Assembly: GCA_023425645.1 (NCBI GenBank)
Contig: JAFACG010000024.1
Location: forward strand, 38,789 to 102,788
Length of the DNA stretch: 64,000 bases
Direction: 5' to 3'
Source: Pseudomonadota bacterium
Lineage (GTDB): Bacteria > Pseudomonadota > Gammaproteobacteria > Burkholderiales > Burkholderiaceae_B
Part shown: positions 51,237 through 60,082 of the stretch, one piece after another
Layout of the letters: each line of letters starts with the position of its first letter
How positions within the stretch are numbered: position 1 is the first letter of the stretch
Notes under the pieces: model-generated
What the model was told of the DNA's origin: nothing
Databases searched by the model: none
Seen by the model: only the letters and a program-made list of their open reading frames with translations
Position numbers and translations under genes: made by a program

Positions 51237-52490
51237 CTAGCGGTCGATCTCGCCAAACACAATGTCCTGCGTCCCGATGATGGTGACGGCGTCGGCGATC
51301 ATGTGGCCGCGGCACATTTCATCCAGGGCCTGCAGGTGCACGAAGCCCGGGGCGCGGATCTTCAGGCGGTACGGCTTGTTGCCGCCGTCGGACACCAGGT
51401 AGATGCCGAATTCGCCCTTGGGATGCTCGACGCCGGCGTACACTTCGCTGGTCGGCACGTGCATGCCTTCGGAGAACAGCTTGAAGTGGTGGATCAGGTC
51501 TTCCATGCCGGACTTCATGCGTTCGCGCGAGGGCGGGGCGACCTTGTGGTTGCCGGTGATCACGGGGCCGGGATTGTTGCGCAGCCACTGCACGCACTGG
51601 CGGATGATGCGGTTGCTCTCGCGCATTTCGGCGATACGCACCAGGTAGCGATCGTAGGAGTCGCCGTTGCGGCCGACCGGAATGTCGAATTCCATGCGGT
51701 CGTAGACTTCGTAGGGCTGGACCTTGCGCAGGTCCCACTCCACGCCCGAACCGCGCAGCATGGGGCCGGTGAAGCCCAGGGCCTTTGCGCGCTCCGGATC
51801 CACGACACCGATGCCCACCAGGCGCTGCTTCCAGATGCGGTTGTCGGTGAGCAGGGTTTCGTACTCGTCCACGCAGGCGGGGAAGCGGTTGGTGAAGTCC
51901 TCGATGAAGTCCAGCAAGGAACCCGAACGGGCCTCGTTCATGGCCTTGAGCTCTTTTTCGGAACGGTACTTGTTGCCCTTGTACAGCGACATGCTGTCGG
52001 GCAGGTCGCGATACACGCCGCCGGGCCGGTAGTAGGCCGCGTGCAGGCGTGCGCCCGAGACGGCCTCGTAGCAGTCCATCAGGTCCTCGCGCTCGCGGAA
52101 GGCATACAGGAACACGGCCATGGCGCCCACGTCCAGGGCGTGCGAGCCCACGGACATCAGGTGGTTCAGGATGCGGGTGATCTCGTCGAACATGACGCGG
52201 ATGTACTGCGCGCGCAGCGGAACCTGCACGCCGACCATCTTTTCGACGGCCATGCAATAGGCGTGCTCGTTCACCATCATGGACACGTAGTCCAGGCGGT
52301 CCATGTACGGCAGCGTCTGCAGATAGGTCCGATGCTCGGCCAGCTTTTCCGTGGCGCGATGCAGCAGGCCGATATGCGGATCGGCGCGCTGGATGACCTC
52401 TCCGTCCAGCTCGAGCACCAGGCGCAGCACGCCGTGGGCGGCCGGGTGCTGGGGACCAAAGTTCAGGGTGTAGTTTTGAATTTCTGCCAT
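51237..52490 (-). CDS. nuoD: NADH-quinone oxidoreductase subunit D
   Basis: A 417-residue 49-kDa-type subunit that forms the quinone site with NuoB. It has the family start [19 protein letters not shown], with the quinone-site His, and [14 protein letters not shown]. It ends with [12 protein letters not shown], as the family does. It follows nuoC by five bases. Confidence 0.96.
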   Translation of the reverse strand: MAEIQNYTLNFGPQHPAAHGVLRLVLELDGEVIQRADPHIGLLHRATEKLAEHRTYLQTLPYMDRLDYVSMMVNEHAYCMAVEKMVGVQVPLRAQYIRVMFDEITRILNHLMSVGSHALDVGAMAVFLYAFREREDLMDCYEAVSGARLHAAYYRPGGVYRDLPDSMSLYKGNKYRSEKELKAMNEARSGSLLDFIEDFTNRFPACVDEYETLLTDNRIWKQRLVGIGVVDPERAKALGFTGPMLRGSGVEWDLRKVQPYEVYDRMEFDIPVGRNGDSYDRYLVRIAEMRESNRIIRQCVQWLRNNPGPVITGNHKVAPPSRERMKSGMEDLIHHFKLFSEGMHVPTSEVYAGVEHPKGEFGIYLVSDGGNKPYRLKIRAPGFVHLQALDEMCRGHMIADAVTIIGTQDIVFGEIDR

Positions 52491-52495
52491 GATGA

Positions 52496-53107
52496 TTAAC
52501 GCCCTACTCCGTAGTCGTCCTCGCGCACCACGCGCGGCGTGATCTCACGCGGCTCAATGGTGACGGGCTGGTAAATGACCCGCTTCTGCTCGGTGTCATA
52601 GCGCATTTCGACGTAGCCGGAAATCGGGAAGTCCTTGCGGAAAGGATGGCCGATGAAACCGTAGTCGGTCAGGATGCGGCGCAGGTCCGGGTGGTTCTCG
52701 AAAATGATGCCGTACAGGTCGAACGCCTCGCGCTCGAACCAGTTCACCGATGGCCAGACCTCGAACAGCGTGGGCAGCGTCGGGAAATCGTCGTTGGGCA
52801 CGAAGCAGCGCACGCGCAGGCGCCAGTTGTGCGTCAGCGAGGTCAGGTGCAGCACCACGGCGAAGCGATAGGGAAACTGGCCGGCCACCGGCTGGTACGT
52901 GGGCGCCTTCCAGGCGGAATAATCGATGCCGCACAGGTCGATACAGGTTTCGAAGCGCAGGTCAGCGTGGTCGCGCAGCAGCGTGCAGGTGTCCACCCAG
53001 GCGTCCGCCGGCACTTCCAGGGTCAGCTCGCCCAGCGCCTCGGTCAGCGCGGCCTGTTCGCCCAGGACGGCGAGCAGGTTGGTTTTCAGTGTTTCTAGCC
53101 GTGTCAT
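52496..53107 (-). CDS. nuoC: NADH-quinone oxidoreductase subunit C
   Basis: A 203-residue 30-kDa-type subunit of the peripheral arm, without cofactors. The signature [22 protein letters not shown] spans the conserved quinone-side helix, followed by [18 protein letters not shown]. It is a separate gene here and is not fused to nuoD as in E. coli. Confidence 0.95.
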   Translation of the reverse strand: MTRLETLKTNLLAVLGEQAALTEALGELTLEVPADAWVDTCTLLRDHADLRFETCIDLCGIDYSAWKAPTYQPVAGQFPYRFAVVLHLTSLTHNWRLRVRCFVPNDDFPTLPTLFEVWPSVNWFEREAFDLYGIIFENHPDLRRILTDYGFIGHPFRKDFPISGYVEMRYDTEQKRVIYQPVTIEPREITPRVVREDDYGVGR

Positions 53108-53133
53108 AGTCTTTCTTAGCCTGTTCTAGCCGA

Positions 53134-53610
53134 TCAGCGCGCAATGGTGTTGGTCAGACGGATCTTGTTCTGCATCTGCAGCAGGCCGTAGACCAGGGCC
53201 TCGGCCGTGGGCGGACAGCCCGGCACGTAGACGTCGACCGGCACGATGCGGTCGCAGCCGCGCACGACGGAATAGGAGTAGTGGTAATAACCGCCGCCGT
53301 TCGCACAGGAGCCCATGGATACGACCCAGCGCGGTTCGGCCATCTGGTCATACACCTTGCGCAGGGCGGGAGCCATCTTGTTGCACAGCGTGCCCGCCAC
53401 GATCATCAGGTCGGACTGACGGGGACTGGGCCGGAAGATGATGCCGAACTGGTCCAGGTCGTAACGCGCCGCGCCCGCGTGCATCATTTCCACCGCACAA
53501 CAGGCCAGGCCGAATGTCATGGGCCACATGGACCCCGTCTTTGCCCAGTTGAGGAACTTATCCGCACTGGTCGTCACAAAACCTTCTTTGAGAATGCCGT
53601 CGATAGCCAT
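53134..53610 (-). CDS. nuoB: NADH-quinone oxidoreductase subunit B
   Basis: A 158-residue subunit with cluster N2, which reduces quinone. The tandem cysteines in [11 protein letters not shown], then MGSCANGG and VPGCPP, are all present. AAGG lies eight bases before the ATG. A 145-base gap with two hairpins separates it from nuoA. Confidence 0.96.
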   Translation of the reverse strand: MAIDGILKEGFVTTSADKFLNWAKTGSMWPMTFGLACCAVEMMHAGAARYDLDQFGIIFRPSPRQSDLMIVAGTLCNKMAPALRKVYDQMAEPRWVVSMGSCANGGGYYHYSYSVVRGCDRIVPVDVYVPGCPPTAEALVYGLLQMQNKIRLTNTIAR

Positions 53611-53682
53611 AGTAGTTGCCTTTTGCCGGATCCGGCCCGGAGAACCCCGCCGATCCTATTGCTGACCAAACTTGCCGCCGCA

Positions 53683-53754
53683 AAGGCGCATCCCGGTGCG
53701 CCTTGAGTTCAGCAAGAGACGCGAAGATCCGCCGCGCGGACCTCCGACCGGAGG
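53683..53754. other. Two hairpins in the gap between nuoA and nuoB
   Basis: AAGGCGCA / TGCGCCTT (53683-53704, 8-bp stem) and CCTCCG / CGGAGG (53741-53754, 6-bp stem, 2-base apex). The second lies right after the nuoA stop. The 145-base gap is by far the longest in an otherwise packed operon. Neither hairpin has a T-tract, so mRNA processing or stability control is more likely than termination. Confidence 0.5.
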
Positions 53755-53755
53755 G

Positions 53756-54115
53756 TTACTCCCAGTCCAGGGCGCCTTTTTTCCATTCGTAGATAAAGCC
53801 GACCGTCAGCACGGCCAGGAAGGCCATGACGGTCCAGAAGCCCACCAGGCCGACGGTGCCATTGGCCATGGCCCAGGGAAACAGGAAAGCGATTTCCAGG
53901 TCGAACATGATGAACAGGATCGCGATCAGGTAGTAGCGGATGTCCACCTTCATGCGGGAGTCGCCAAACGCTTCGAAACCGCATTCGTACGGCGAGAGCT
54001 TTTCGGCATCGGGACGGTTCGGGCCCAGCAGCCGGCCGGCCGTGAGCAGCGCCAGGCCGATGCCCGTGGCGACAATGATAAACAGCAAAACGGGAAAGTA
54101 CTCTTGCAGGTTCAT
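53756..54115 (-). CDS. nuoA: NADH-quinone oxidoreductase subunit A
   Basis: A 119-residue membrane subunit with three helices. The conserved loop [21 protein letters not shown] and the helix [17 protein letters not shown] are typical. The ATG at 54115 ([11 protein letters not shown]) is chosen by family length; another ATG lies at 54124. It is the first gene of the nuoA-N operon. Confidence 0.94.
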   Translation of the reverse strand: MNLQEYFPVLLFIIVATGIGLALLTAGRLLGPNRPDAEKLSPYECGFEAFGDSRMKVDIRYYLIAILFIMFDLEIAFLFPWAMANGTVGLVGFWTVMAFLAVLTVGFIYEWKKGALDWE

Positions 54116-54149
54116 GCAAAGCATCCAATCGCAGTAAATAAACTCTTGG

Positions 54150-54158
54150 ATTGTAGCA
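54150..54158 (-). promoter_or_regulatory. Candidate nuo operon promoter (extended -10)
   Basis: On the minus strand TGCTACAAT forms an extended -10 element 35 bases before the nuoA start. No good -35 is at 17 bases, which fits an extended -10 promoter. Transcription would start near 54143, with a leader of about 28 bases. Confidence 0.45.
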
Positions 54159-54159
54159 T

Positions 54160-54530
54160 TTTGAGAGCACAGTTTTGAGGGATAACCCCAAACCATTACA
54201 TCTTGACGGCGATGTTGCGCATGCGCAGCAAAAATCCCTCAGCCGCCTTGCAAAACCCGGTTCCTTATTGATTATTTGGCTTATTTAAGGTTGGGTTTTT
54301 CTGCACTTGAATATTTATTCTACCCTCTTTTGTCAGGTTTATGTCAGACATCCGACAGGAAAAACACGTCCGACTGCATCTAATTTGTAACCACAAGCTC
54401 ATCAGAAAAGATGTGCCATTGCCCAGCCGAACCAAGCCGGCACGCACCCGCCCATGCCGCGATGGAATTCAGCCATGCGGCCTTGCCCGGCTTGCCGGTG
54501 CCGGGCCCTCTCCTGGACTATCAGGCATAG
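54160..54530. other. Non-coding region between the nuo promoter and the porin terminator
   Basis: No gene or RNA is recognised here. The stretch at 54265-54345 is A/T-rich for this genome. A 12-bp perfect palindrome TGCGCATGCGCA lies at 54216-54227, about 65 bases upstream of the candidate nuo promoter, and could be a regulator site. Confidence 0.4.
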
Positions 54531-54558
54531 AAAAAGCCACCCGCAAGGGTGGCTTTTT
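54531..54558 (-). terminator. Rho-independent terminator after the porin gene
   Basis: AAAAAGCCACCC and GGGTGGCTTTTT form a 12-bp perfect stem with a 4-base loop; on the minus strand it ends in TTTTT. It lies about 80 bases after the porin stop. A small extra hairpin (54612-54630) stands nearer the stop. Confidence 0.9.
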
Positions 54559-54636
54559 CGTACAGCTTGTACTGCTAGTCAGTTCAGCAAGCCCGAAGGC
54601 TTGCCATTGAGCGCGTAGACAAGCTACGCGGCACAA

Positions 54637-55857
54637 TTAGAACTGGTGACGCAGACCAACGCCCACCAGGGTGGACTTAGCATCAGGCAGGTAGTTCACG
54701 TTCTTGGCGTAGGAGCCGATAGCGTAAACGTTGGTGCGCTTGCTGATTGGGTGGCTGTAGCCCAGGCTGTAAACGTGTTGTTTCTTGACTTCACGCTCAG
54801 GCTGACCAGCTTGATCCCAGCTGTCGGGAGTGCCACGAGCGTCGGACAACTGCCAGGAAGCCATCAGGCTGCCAGCACCTACTGGGGCGCTCAGGCCGAC
54901 CAGGTAGTTGTTGGCCTTGAAGCCCTTGCCAATGATACCGGCATTGGCGCTCTTCAGCGTACCGAAATCCTGGCCAGCGAAGATACCGTTGCGGGCTTGA
55001 CCGAAAGCCAGGTAAGCCTTCACAACTTCGAAGTCGTAGCTACCACCGATGTTCCAAGCCTTGACAGTAGTGTCTTCGCCTTCGCTGTAGTTGTATACTT
55101 TGGATTCGGCGTCGTAGCTCAGGCCGCGTTGACGAATTTGGTCATAGGTCAGAGCCAGACCGATGGGACCGTTGGCGTAACGCAGACCGGCAGTGACAGC
55201 CTGGCGGTTCAGGTCTTTAGTGTTAGCCTCGATTCGGTTGCCGTTGCCGTCAAATGCGGGAACTTGGGAATCCCAGTATTGAGCGCGATCGCCGTTGAAG
55301 GAATAACCAACGCCGAACTGGAAGCCGGAGAAGTTGGGGGTCTGGTACATGACCATGTTGTCGTAGCGAACGGTGTTGGCCGACGAGAACGATGCGCCAA
55401 TGTTGGCTTGACCGAAGCCGCCGCCGAAAGGATCGGCTACGCCAGGCAGGTACTTGGAGGCAATGTTGGTTTGGCGGCCCAGATCCAGCTGACCCCAGCT
55501 GTCGCCAGCCAGACCCAGAGTGGCCTGACGGCCGAACAGGCGACCACCTTGACCGCTTTCACCCGTGCCCAGGTCGAAACCGCTTTCCAGTTGGAACACA
55601 GCGCGCAGGCCATCACCCAGATCTTCGGAACCCTTCAGGCCCCAACGGTTGCCGGACTGAACGCCGTTGATCAGGCCGGTCTTCTTGCTGCTGAATTCAG
55701 TTGCATCGCCACGATTGGTAGCGTAGCTGGAGTTACCGCTAGCCTTTTGGTAGCCAATACCGCCATCCAGAATACCGTACAGGGTAACAGACGTTTCTGC
55801 GTGTGCGACGCCAGCGAAGCCGGCCATCAGAGCAGCAGCGAGCAGAGTCTTTTTCAT
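54637..55857 (-). CDS. Gram-negative trimeric porin (OmpC/Omp32-like)
   Basis: A 406-residue outer-membrane porin. The signal peptide MKKTLLAAALMAG... is cleaved at AHA before ETSVTLYGILDGGIGY, the betaproteobacterial porin start. Sixteen-strand patterning, the GFDLGTG/GLFGRQATLGL segment and the C-terminal Phe (VGVGLRHQF) complete the picture. It allows small polar solutes through the outer membrane. The coding sequence has more A/T and more even codon use than its neighbours, common for highly expressed porins. It stands between nuoA and tRNA-Leu/secG/tpiA, an arrangement I do not expect in relatives. Confidence 0.93.
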   Translation of the reverse strand: MKKTLLAAALMAGFAGVAHAETSVTLYGILDGGIGYQKASGNSSYATNRGDATEFSSKKTGLINGVQSGNRWGLKGSEDLGDGLRAVFQLESGFDLGTGESGQGGRLFGRQATLGLAGDSWGQLDLGRQTNIASKYLPGVADPFGGGFGQANIGASFSSANTVRYDNMVMYQTPNFSGFQFGVGYSFNGDRAQYWDSQVPAFDGNGNRIEANTKDLNRQAVTAGLRYANGPIGLALTYDQIRQRGLSYDAESKVYNYSEGEDTTVKAWNIGGSYDFEVVKAYLAFGQARNGIFAGQDFGTLKSANAGIIGKGFKANNYLVGLSAPVGAGSLMASWQLSDARGTPDSWDQAGQPEREVKKQHVYSLGYSHPISKRTNVYAIGSYAKNVNYLPDAKSTLVGVGLRHQF

Positions 55858-56727
55858 GTAAGAAATCTCCGTAGATTTGAGTAAATCAGAGCAGCCCAAC
55901 TACAACAGTGCTGCTGCTCTTTCTAACTCCGCGATGGGAAGTTAACGTTATTGCATCAAAATTCCCGACGCTTGACTACGAAACCATTCAGAATCGTGAA
56001 TCTTTGTGCGCGCCTTGTTGGCTATACACAACAAAACAAAGTCACAACGCCCGTGTCGCAAGGGTTTACCCGTGGTTTGGCGGCCTTTACAGGACCATTA
56101 GCAGCCTGATGACCCAAGGCACTCTTGAGAACTCGCTTTAAGTCCCCTTTTCAAGCCGTTCGAAAGCCTCTCTTTTTCGATTCGAGCAGCCAGCGAGTCC
56201 GAAAACAGTCGCCGCTTGGCGGCGCTGCTCCCCGTTCACGCCGAGGCGCGGCCCCGGCGGCTTCATGTCCGCTCGATTTCTCTTGGGCTGATAAATTAGC
56301 CACATGCCTTTGCGAAAACCTCACCGCTCAAAGCAGGACCCAGCACGAGCAAATGGATGCAACGCCGAAAACGCTCCCTGCGCCAGGGCAGACAATTTCG
56401 CATATGAAACAATCCCTGCCGGCTGCTCTGCGCATGGCGAATCCAGCACAGGTTTCGAAGCAGAGAAGCCCTAACGCACCATAATCATACCGCCCATTCC
56501 AGGTCCGAAAGTTGTGAACCTGCCGAGGCATACGAAGCCCATCACAGGACCGAAGCATCTATCGTCGACAAGGTCCTCGCCGCGCCAGCGAAACAGGCCC
56601 CCTGCCCAGAATGCGCACCCGCGACCCCGTATTGAAGCGCCGGCCAATTTGCAGGCAAAAAAAAACCTGTCCGCAATCGGATCAGGTTTTGTCTGGCAGC
56701 GTGCGCTGCGTACTTTTACTTATGCGA
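55858..56727. other. Long non-coding region upstream of the porin gene
   Basis: No convincing gene is seen in 870 bases. Candidate minus-strand porin promoter parts are TTGTGA (56042-56047) and TATAGC (56021-56026), only 15 bases apart, which would give a leader of about 160 bases. The part from 56150 to 56720 contains short open frames without family features and no strong hairpins. It may hold a degraded gene or a small RNA, but I cannot support either. Confidence 0.35.
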
Positions 56728-56812
56728 TGGTGCCGACGACGAGACTCGAACTCGTACAGCTTTCGCCACTACCCCCTCAAGATAGCGTGTCTACCAATTC
56801 CACCACGTCGGC
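56728..56812 (-). tRNA. tRNA-Leu (anticodon GAG)
   Basis: An 85-base tRNA on the minus strand including CCA. The acceptor stem GCCGACG pairs with CGTCGGC. The anticodon arm CTATC-TTGAGGG-GGTAG gives anticodon GAG, reading CUC/CUU. It has a long variable arm and a T-arm with GTTCGAGTC. The CCA is encoded. It lies upstream of the porin gene and downstream of secG. Confidence 0.96.
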
Positions 56813-56934
56813 AAGGCAATCAAGACAGCGATATTAGCACGAGAAAGAATGGCTTGTCAGCATTCCAGCCCTGCCCTTCGCAGGAAAAACAGGATTTCGT
56901 TTGCTCAGCGCGACAAACCAGGGCGCAGTCCATG

Positions 56935-56961
56935 AAAAAGCCCGCCTGACGGCGGGCTTTT
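56935..56961 (-). terminator. Rho-independent terminator after secG
   Basis: AAAAGCCCGCC / GGCGGGCTTTT form an 11-bp stem with a 4-base loop; on the minus strand it ends in a T-run (from 56939 down to 56935). It closes the tpiA-secG transcript before tRNA-Leu. Confidence 0.88.
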
Positions 56962-56990
56962 CGACCCTCTGACTCTCTATATATTAGAGG

Positions 56991-57473
56991 TCAGGGCTTG
57001 GCGGCCGGTTCCGACTCCGCCTTGGGGGCTTGCTCACCGGCAGCAGGTTCAGGCTTCTGCTCCTGGGCCTGCGGGGCCGCGGAAGGAGCTGCCGGCACCG
57101 ACGAAGGCGCCGGGGAGGGAACGGCGGCGGGTGCAGCGGCGGGTGCAGGTACGGAAGAAGCCCCGGAAGGAGCGCCGCCGGGCACGGGGGACTCATAACC
57201 TTGCATCACGCCGGATTCCGCCTGCTTGGCGGGATGGTGCGCCATCCAGGCCAGGCCGCCGGTCGAGGCAAAAAACACAATGGCCGCCCATTTGGTCATG
57301 CGCGACAGGAAATTGGCGGCGCCCGCGGCACCGAAGACGCTGCCGGCGGAACCGCCGCCAAATGCGGAGCCCATGTCGGCGCCCTTGCCTTGCTGCAGCA
57401 GCACCAAGCCAATAATCAGCAGCGAGGAAATGACCTGCACGGCCATCAGAACGGAAGACATCCAATGTTGCAT
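56991..57473 (-). CDS. secG: Preprotein translocase subunit SecG
   Basis: A 160-residue inner-membrane subunit of the Sec channel. Two helices flank the conserved loop LLQQGKGADMGSAFGGGSAGSVFG. From about residue 95 on there is an Ala/Pro/Ser/Gln-rich tail that is probably disordered; E. coli SecG has only about 110 residues. It lies 17 bases after tpiA. Confidence 0.93.
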   Translation of the reverse strand: MQHWMSSVLMAVQVISSLLIIGLVLLQQGKGADMGSAFGGGSAGSVFGAAGAANFLSRMTKWAAIVFFASTGGLAWMAHHPAKQAESGVMQGYESPVPGGAPSGASSVPAPAAAPAAVPSPAPSSVPAAPSAAPQAQEQKPEPAAGEQAPKAESEPAAKP

Positions 57474-57490
57474 TCAAAGACTCCGAGGCC

Positions 57491-58291
57491 TCAAGCGGCC
57501 ACAATACGTAAGAATTCCCGTGCATCCAGAGACGCACCGCCCACCAGGGCACCATCAATATCCGGCATGGCGAACAGCTCGGCGGCATTGTCCGCCTTGA
57601 CGCTGCCGCCATACAGAATGCGCAGCCGATCCGACCCCATGAACGCGCGGATCTGTCCGTGCATATCCTGCGCCTGCTCCGGGGTGGCCGTGAGACCGGT
57701 GCCTATGGCCCAGACCGGCTCGTAAGCCAGCACGATGCGTTCCACGACATCCTCGCCCAGCGCCTTGATCGGCTCGAGCTGGTCCTGCACCACGCAGGCC
57801 GCCTGCCCTGCTTCGCGATCAGCCAGCAGCTCGCCGATGCAGACAATGGGCGTCAGACCCGCATCCAGGGCCGCCACCACCTTGGCAGCCACTAGGGCGC
57901 TGCTTTCCTGATGGTACTGCCGCCGTTCCGAATGGCCGACGATGACCCACTGGCAACCAATGTCCGCCAGCATGGAGGCGGATACCTCGCCGGTATAGGC
58001 CCCCTTGGCATGCACGCTGACGTCCTGGGCGCCCAGGGCGATGCCCGATTCCTGCAAGGCGTCGGCCAGCTGGGGCAGGTATACATACGGCGCACACACC
58101 AGCACCTCGCATTTCGGCCGGGCCGCGTTCGGCTGGGCCGCATTCGGCTGGGCCTCATCCGGCCGGGCCGCGGACGGCTGAACATCAGACTGGGCAAGCA
58201 ATTCATCCAGCAGACGGCGGTTGCCATCGAGCGAACCGTTCATTTTCCAATTGCCCGCAACCAGTCGTTTTCGCAAAGAAGGTACGCCCAT
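57491..58291 (-). CDS. tpiA: Triosephosphate isomerase with a repeat insertion
   Basis: Interconverts dihydroxyacetone phosphate and glyceraldehyde 3-phosphate. The 266-residue protein has substrate Lys in AGNWKMNG, the catalytic His loop VGHSERR, catalytic Glu in AYEPVWAIGTG and the phosphate loop YGGSVKADNA. Near residues 38-60 a low-complexity insert of Pro, Ala, Gln and Arg repeats lengthens the surface loop before the second barrel strand. The catalytic core is intact. It is upstream of secG. Confidence 0.95.
   Translation of the reverse strand: MGVPSLRKRLVAGNWKMNGSLDGNRRLLDELLAQSDVQPSAARPDEAQPNAAQPNAARPKCEVLVCAPYVYLPQLADALQESGIALGAQDVSVHAKGAYTGEVSASMLADIGCQWVIVGHSERRQYHQESSALVAAKVVAALDAGLTPIVCIGELLADREAGQAACVVQDQLEPIKALGEDVVERIVLAYEPVWAIGTGLTATPEQAQDMHGQIRAFMGSDRLRILYGGSVKADNAAELFAMPDIDGALVGGASLDAREFLRIVAA
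58115..58180. repeat. 15-bp tandem repeat inside tpiA
   Basis: Units CGGCCGGGCCGCGTT, CGGCTGGGCCGCATT, CGGCTGGGCCTCATC and CGGCCGGGCCGCGGA follow without gap at 58115, 58130, 58145 and 58160, then the partial CGGCTG. They encode the pentapeptides seen as QPNAA, QPNAA and RPDEA-like blocks. The length is a multiple of three, so copy-number change keeps the frame. Confidence 0.88.
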
Positions 58292-58445
58292 TGCTCCCTT
58301 GATGTCAGTCAGAAGTTACACCCGACGCCCGCAATGCAGACGCAGCTAACCCGCTATTGTAGCGCGAGCTTGGCGAATTCGCTCGACATTGCCCCAAATA
58401 GGCGTGGAAAAACCAACGGGAGCCCCAGGACGATCCATTAGCGGC

Positions 58446-59420
58446 TCAAGGCACCAGGATGATCTTGCCCACCTGCTCGCCCGCCTCCATCATGGCGTGG
58501 GCGCGATCGGCCTGCTCCAGCGGAAACGTCGCGTGCACCACCGGCCGGATCTGGCCTGATTCCAGCAAGGGCCACACGCGTTCGCGCAGGGCCCGGGCCA
58601 GGGCCGCCTTGAAGGCGACCGGACGCGGGCGCAGGGTGGAGCCCGTCACCGTCAGGCGGCGGCGCAGGATCTCACCGCAATTGATGGTGGCCTTGGCACC
58701 GCCCAGCAGGGCAATGATGACGATACGGCCGTCGTCCGCCAGGCACTTGAGATCGCGGTCGATGTAGTCGCCGGCCACCATGTCCAGGATGACGTCCACG
58801 CCGCGCCCGCCAGTCTTGGCCTTGATGACTTCTTCGTAGGCCTGAGTCTTGTAGTTGATGCCGATGCCGCCCAGGCGGTTGATGGCCTCCACGCGCTCGT
58901 CACTGCCTGCCGTGGCATAGACCGTGTTGCCCAGGGCGACCGCCAGCTGGATGGCGGTGGTGCCGATACCGCTGGCTCCGCCATGCACCAGCAGGGTTTC
59001 GCCATGCGTCAGGGCGCCTCGCTCGAAAACATTGCTCCAGACCGTGAAGAAGGTTTCGGGCAGGCCCGCGGCCTCGACCAGGCTGAATCCGGCGGGAATG
59101 GGCAGACATTGCTGCACGGGCACGACACAGTACTCCGCATAGGCGCCGCCGGTCACCAGGGCGCAGACCTGATCGCCAATCTTGAATTCGCTGCCCTGCA
59201 GATCGCCGGACACGATTTCTCCCGCCAACTCCAGCCCCGGCAGATCGGAGGCGCCGGGCGGCGGCGGATAGGTCCCCGCGCGCTGCAGCGCATCCGGGCG
59301 ATTCACGCCCGCCGCCAGCACCTTGACCAGCACTTCTCCCGCGCCCGGCTGCGGCGTGGGCCGCTGCACCACGCGCAATACTTCCGGACCGCCAAACTCA
59401 GCAATTTCAATGGCTCGCAT
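58446..59420 (-). CDS. NAD(P)H-quinone oxidoreductase, PIG3-like zinc-free MDR family
   Basis: A 324-residue medium-chain reductase. It has an N-terminal GroES-like fold (GEVLVKVLAAGVNRPDALQRAG), the nucleotide loop VHGGASGIGTTAIQLA, and a C-terminal GKIILVP. Catalytic zinc ligands are absent, as in quinone reductases. It probably makes one-electron or two-electron reductions of quinones with NADPH. It lies 154 bases from tpiA on the same strand; whether they are cotranscribed is unclear. Confidence 0.9.
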   Translation of the reverse strand: MRAIEIAEFGGPEVLRVVQRPTPQPGAGEVLVKVLAAGVNRPDALQRAGTYPPPPGASDLPGLELAGEIVSGDLQGSEFKIGDQVCALVTGGAYAEYCVVPVQQCLPIPAGFSLVEAAGLPETFFTVWSNVFERGALTHGETLLVHGGASGIGTTAIQLAVALGNTVYATAGSDERVEAINRLGGIGINYKTQAYEEVIKAKTGGRGVDVILDMVAGDYIDRDLKCLADDGRIVIIALLGGAKATINCGEILRRRLTVTGSTLRPRPVAFKAALARALRERVWPLLESGQIRPVVHATFPLEQADRAHAMMEAGEQVGKIILVP

Positions 59421-59554
59421 GCCTGCTCCCGATGTTCAGAATTCCATGGCGGAAGGCCCCGCGCCGTGCGGCGGCCTTCTCACCTTATCCCCGCAATCTA
59501 CCATACGCGCCCTGCTCTGCCTGGCAAAGCCGCCGCGGCGACCATAATATTCCG

Positions 59555-59583
59555 ATGACGCTCCCGGCCTTTTACGTTACACT
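59555..59583 (+). promoter_or_regulatory. Candidate promoter of the tRNA-Ser/tRNA-Leu pair
   Basis: ATGACG (59555-59560) and TACACT (59578-59583) are 17 bases apart and lie about 80 bases before tRNA-Ser. The region from 59584 to 59661 contains a GC-rich hairpin-prone stretch but nothing coding. Confidence 0.4.
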
Positions 59584-59661
59584 TTAGAGCTTTCCCGCCT
59601 GTCTGAGCGGGGGAACGGCGCCCCGCCCCAAGGCGCGGAGCCGAACAGGAACAAAAAAACA

Positions 59662-59751
59662 GGAAGCGTGCCAGAGCGGTTGAATGGACCGGTCTTGAAA
59701 ACCGGCGATGGGGTAACCCATCCGTGAGTTCGAATCTCACCGCTTCCGCCA
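59662..59751 (+). tRNA. tRNA-Ser (anticodon TGA)
   Basis: A 90-base tRNA. The acceptor stem GGAAGCG pairs with CGCTTCC. The anticodon arm CCGGT-CTTGAAA-ACCGG gives anticodon TGA. A long class II variable arm (GATGGGGTAACCCATC) and T-loop TTCGAAT are present. CCA is encoded. Confidence 0.97.
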
Positions 59752-59763
59752 GATTTTCCCGCT

Positions 59764-59849
59764 GCATCCATGGCGGAATTGGTAGACGCAAGGGACTTAA
59801 AATCCCTCGATCCTTGATCGTGCCGGTTCGATTCCGGCTGGATGCACCA
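59764..59849 (+). tRNA. tRNA-Leu (anticodon TAA)
   Basis: An 86-base tRNA 12 bases after tRNA-Ser. The acceptor stem GCATCCA pairs with TGGATGC. The anticodon arm AGGGA-CTTAAAA-TCCCT gives anticodon TAA. A long variable arm, T-loop TTCGATT and encoded CCA are present. It is probably processed from the same transcript as tRNA-Ser. Confidence 0.97.
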
Positions 59850-60082
59850 CTTGCCCGCCCTATTCAGGGCGACCAGGGCGCAGGACGCTTCCTGCCCCGC
59901 CACCGGAGACCTATGCGCAGAGGCCCGCAGCATCACCCAACGAGCCCTTGACCCGGACCTGAAACCCGGCGTCTTTCTGCGTATTTTTTCCGGTTTTTCA
60001 TCATGCTTATCTTCTTACAGGCGGGAGCTTGCGCTCCGGCCTTTTCCGCGTCCGTCCGGCATTCTGCTCCCGGAGGGCGGCC

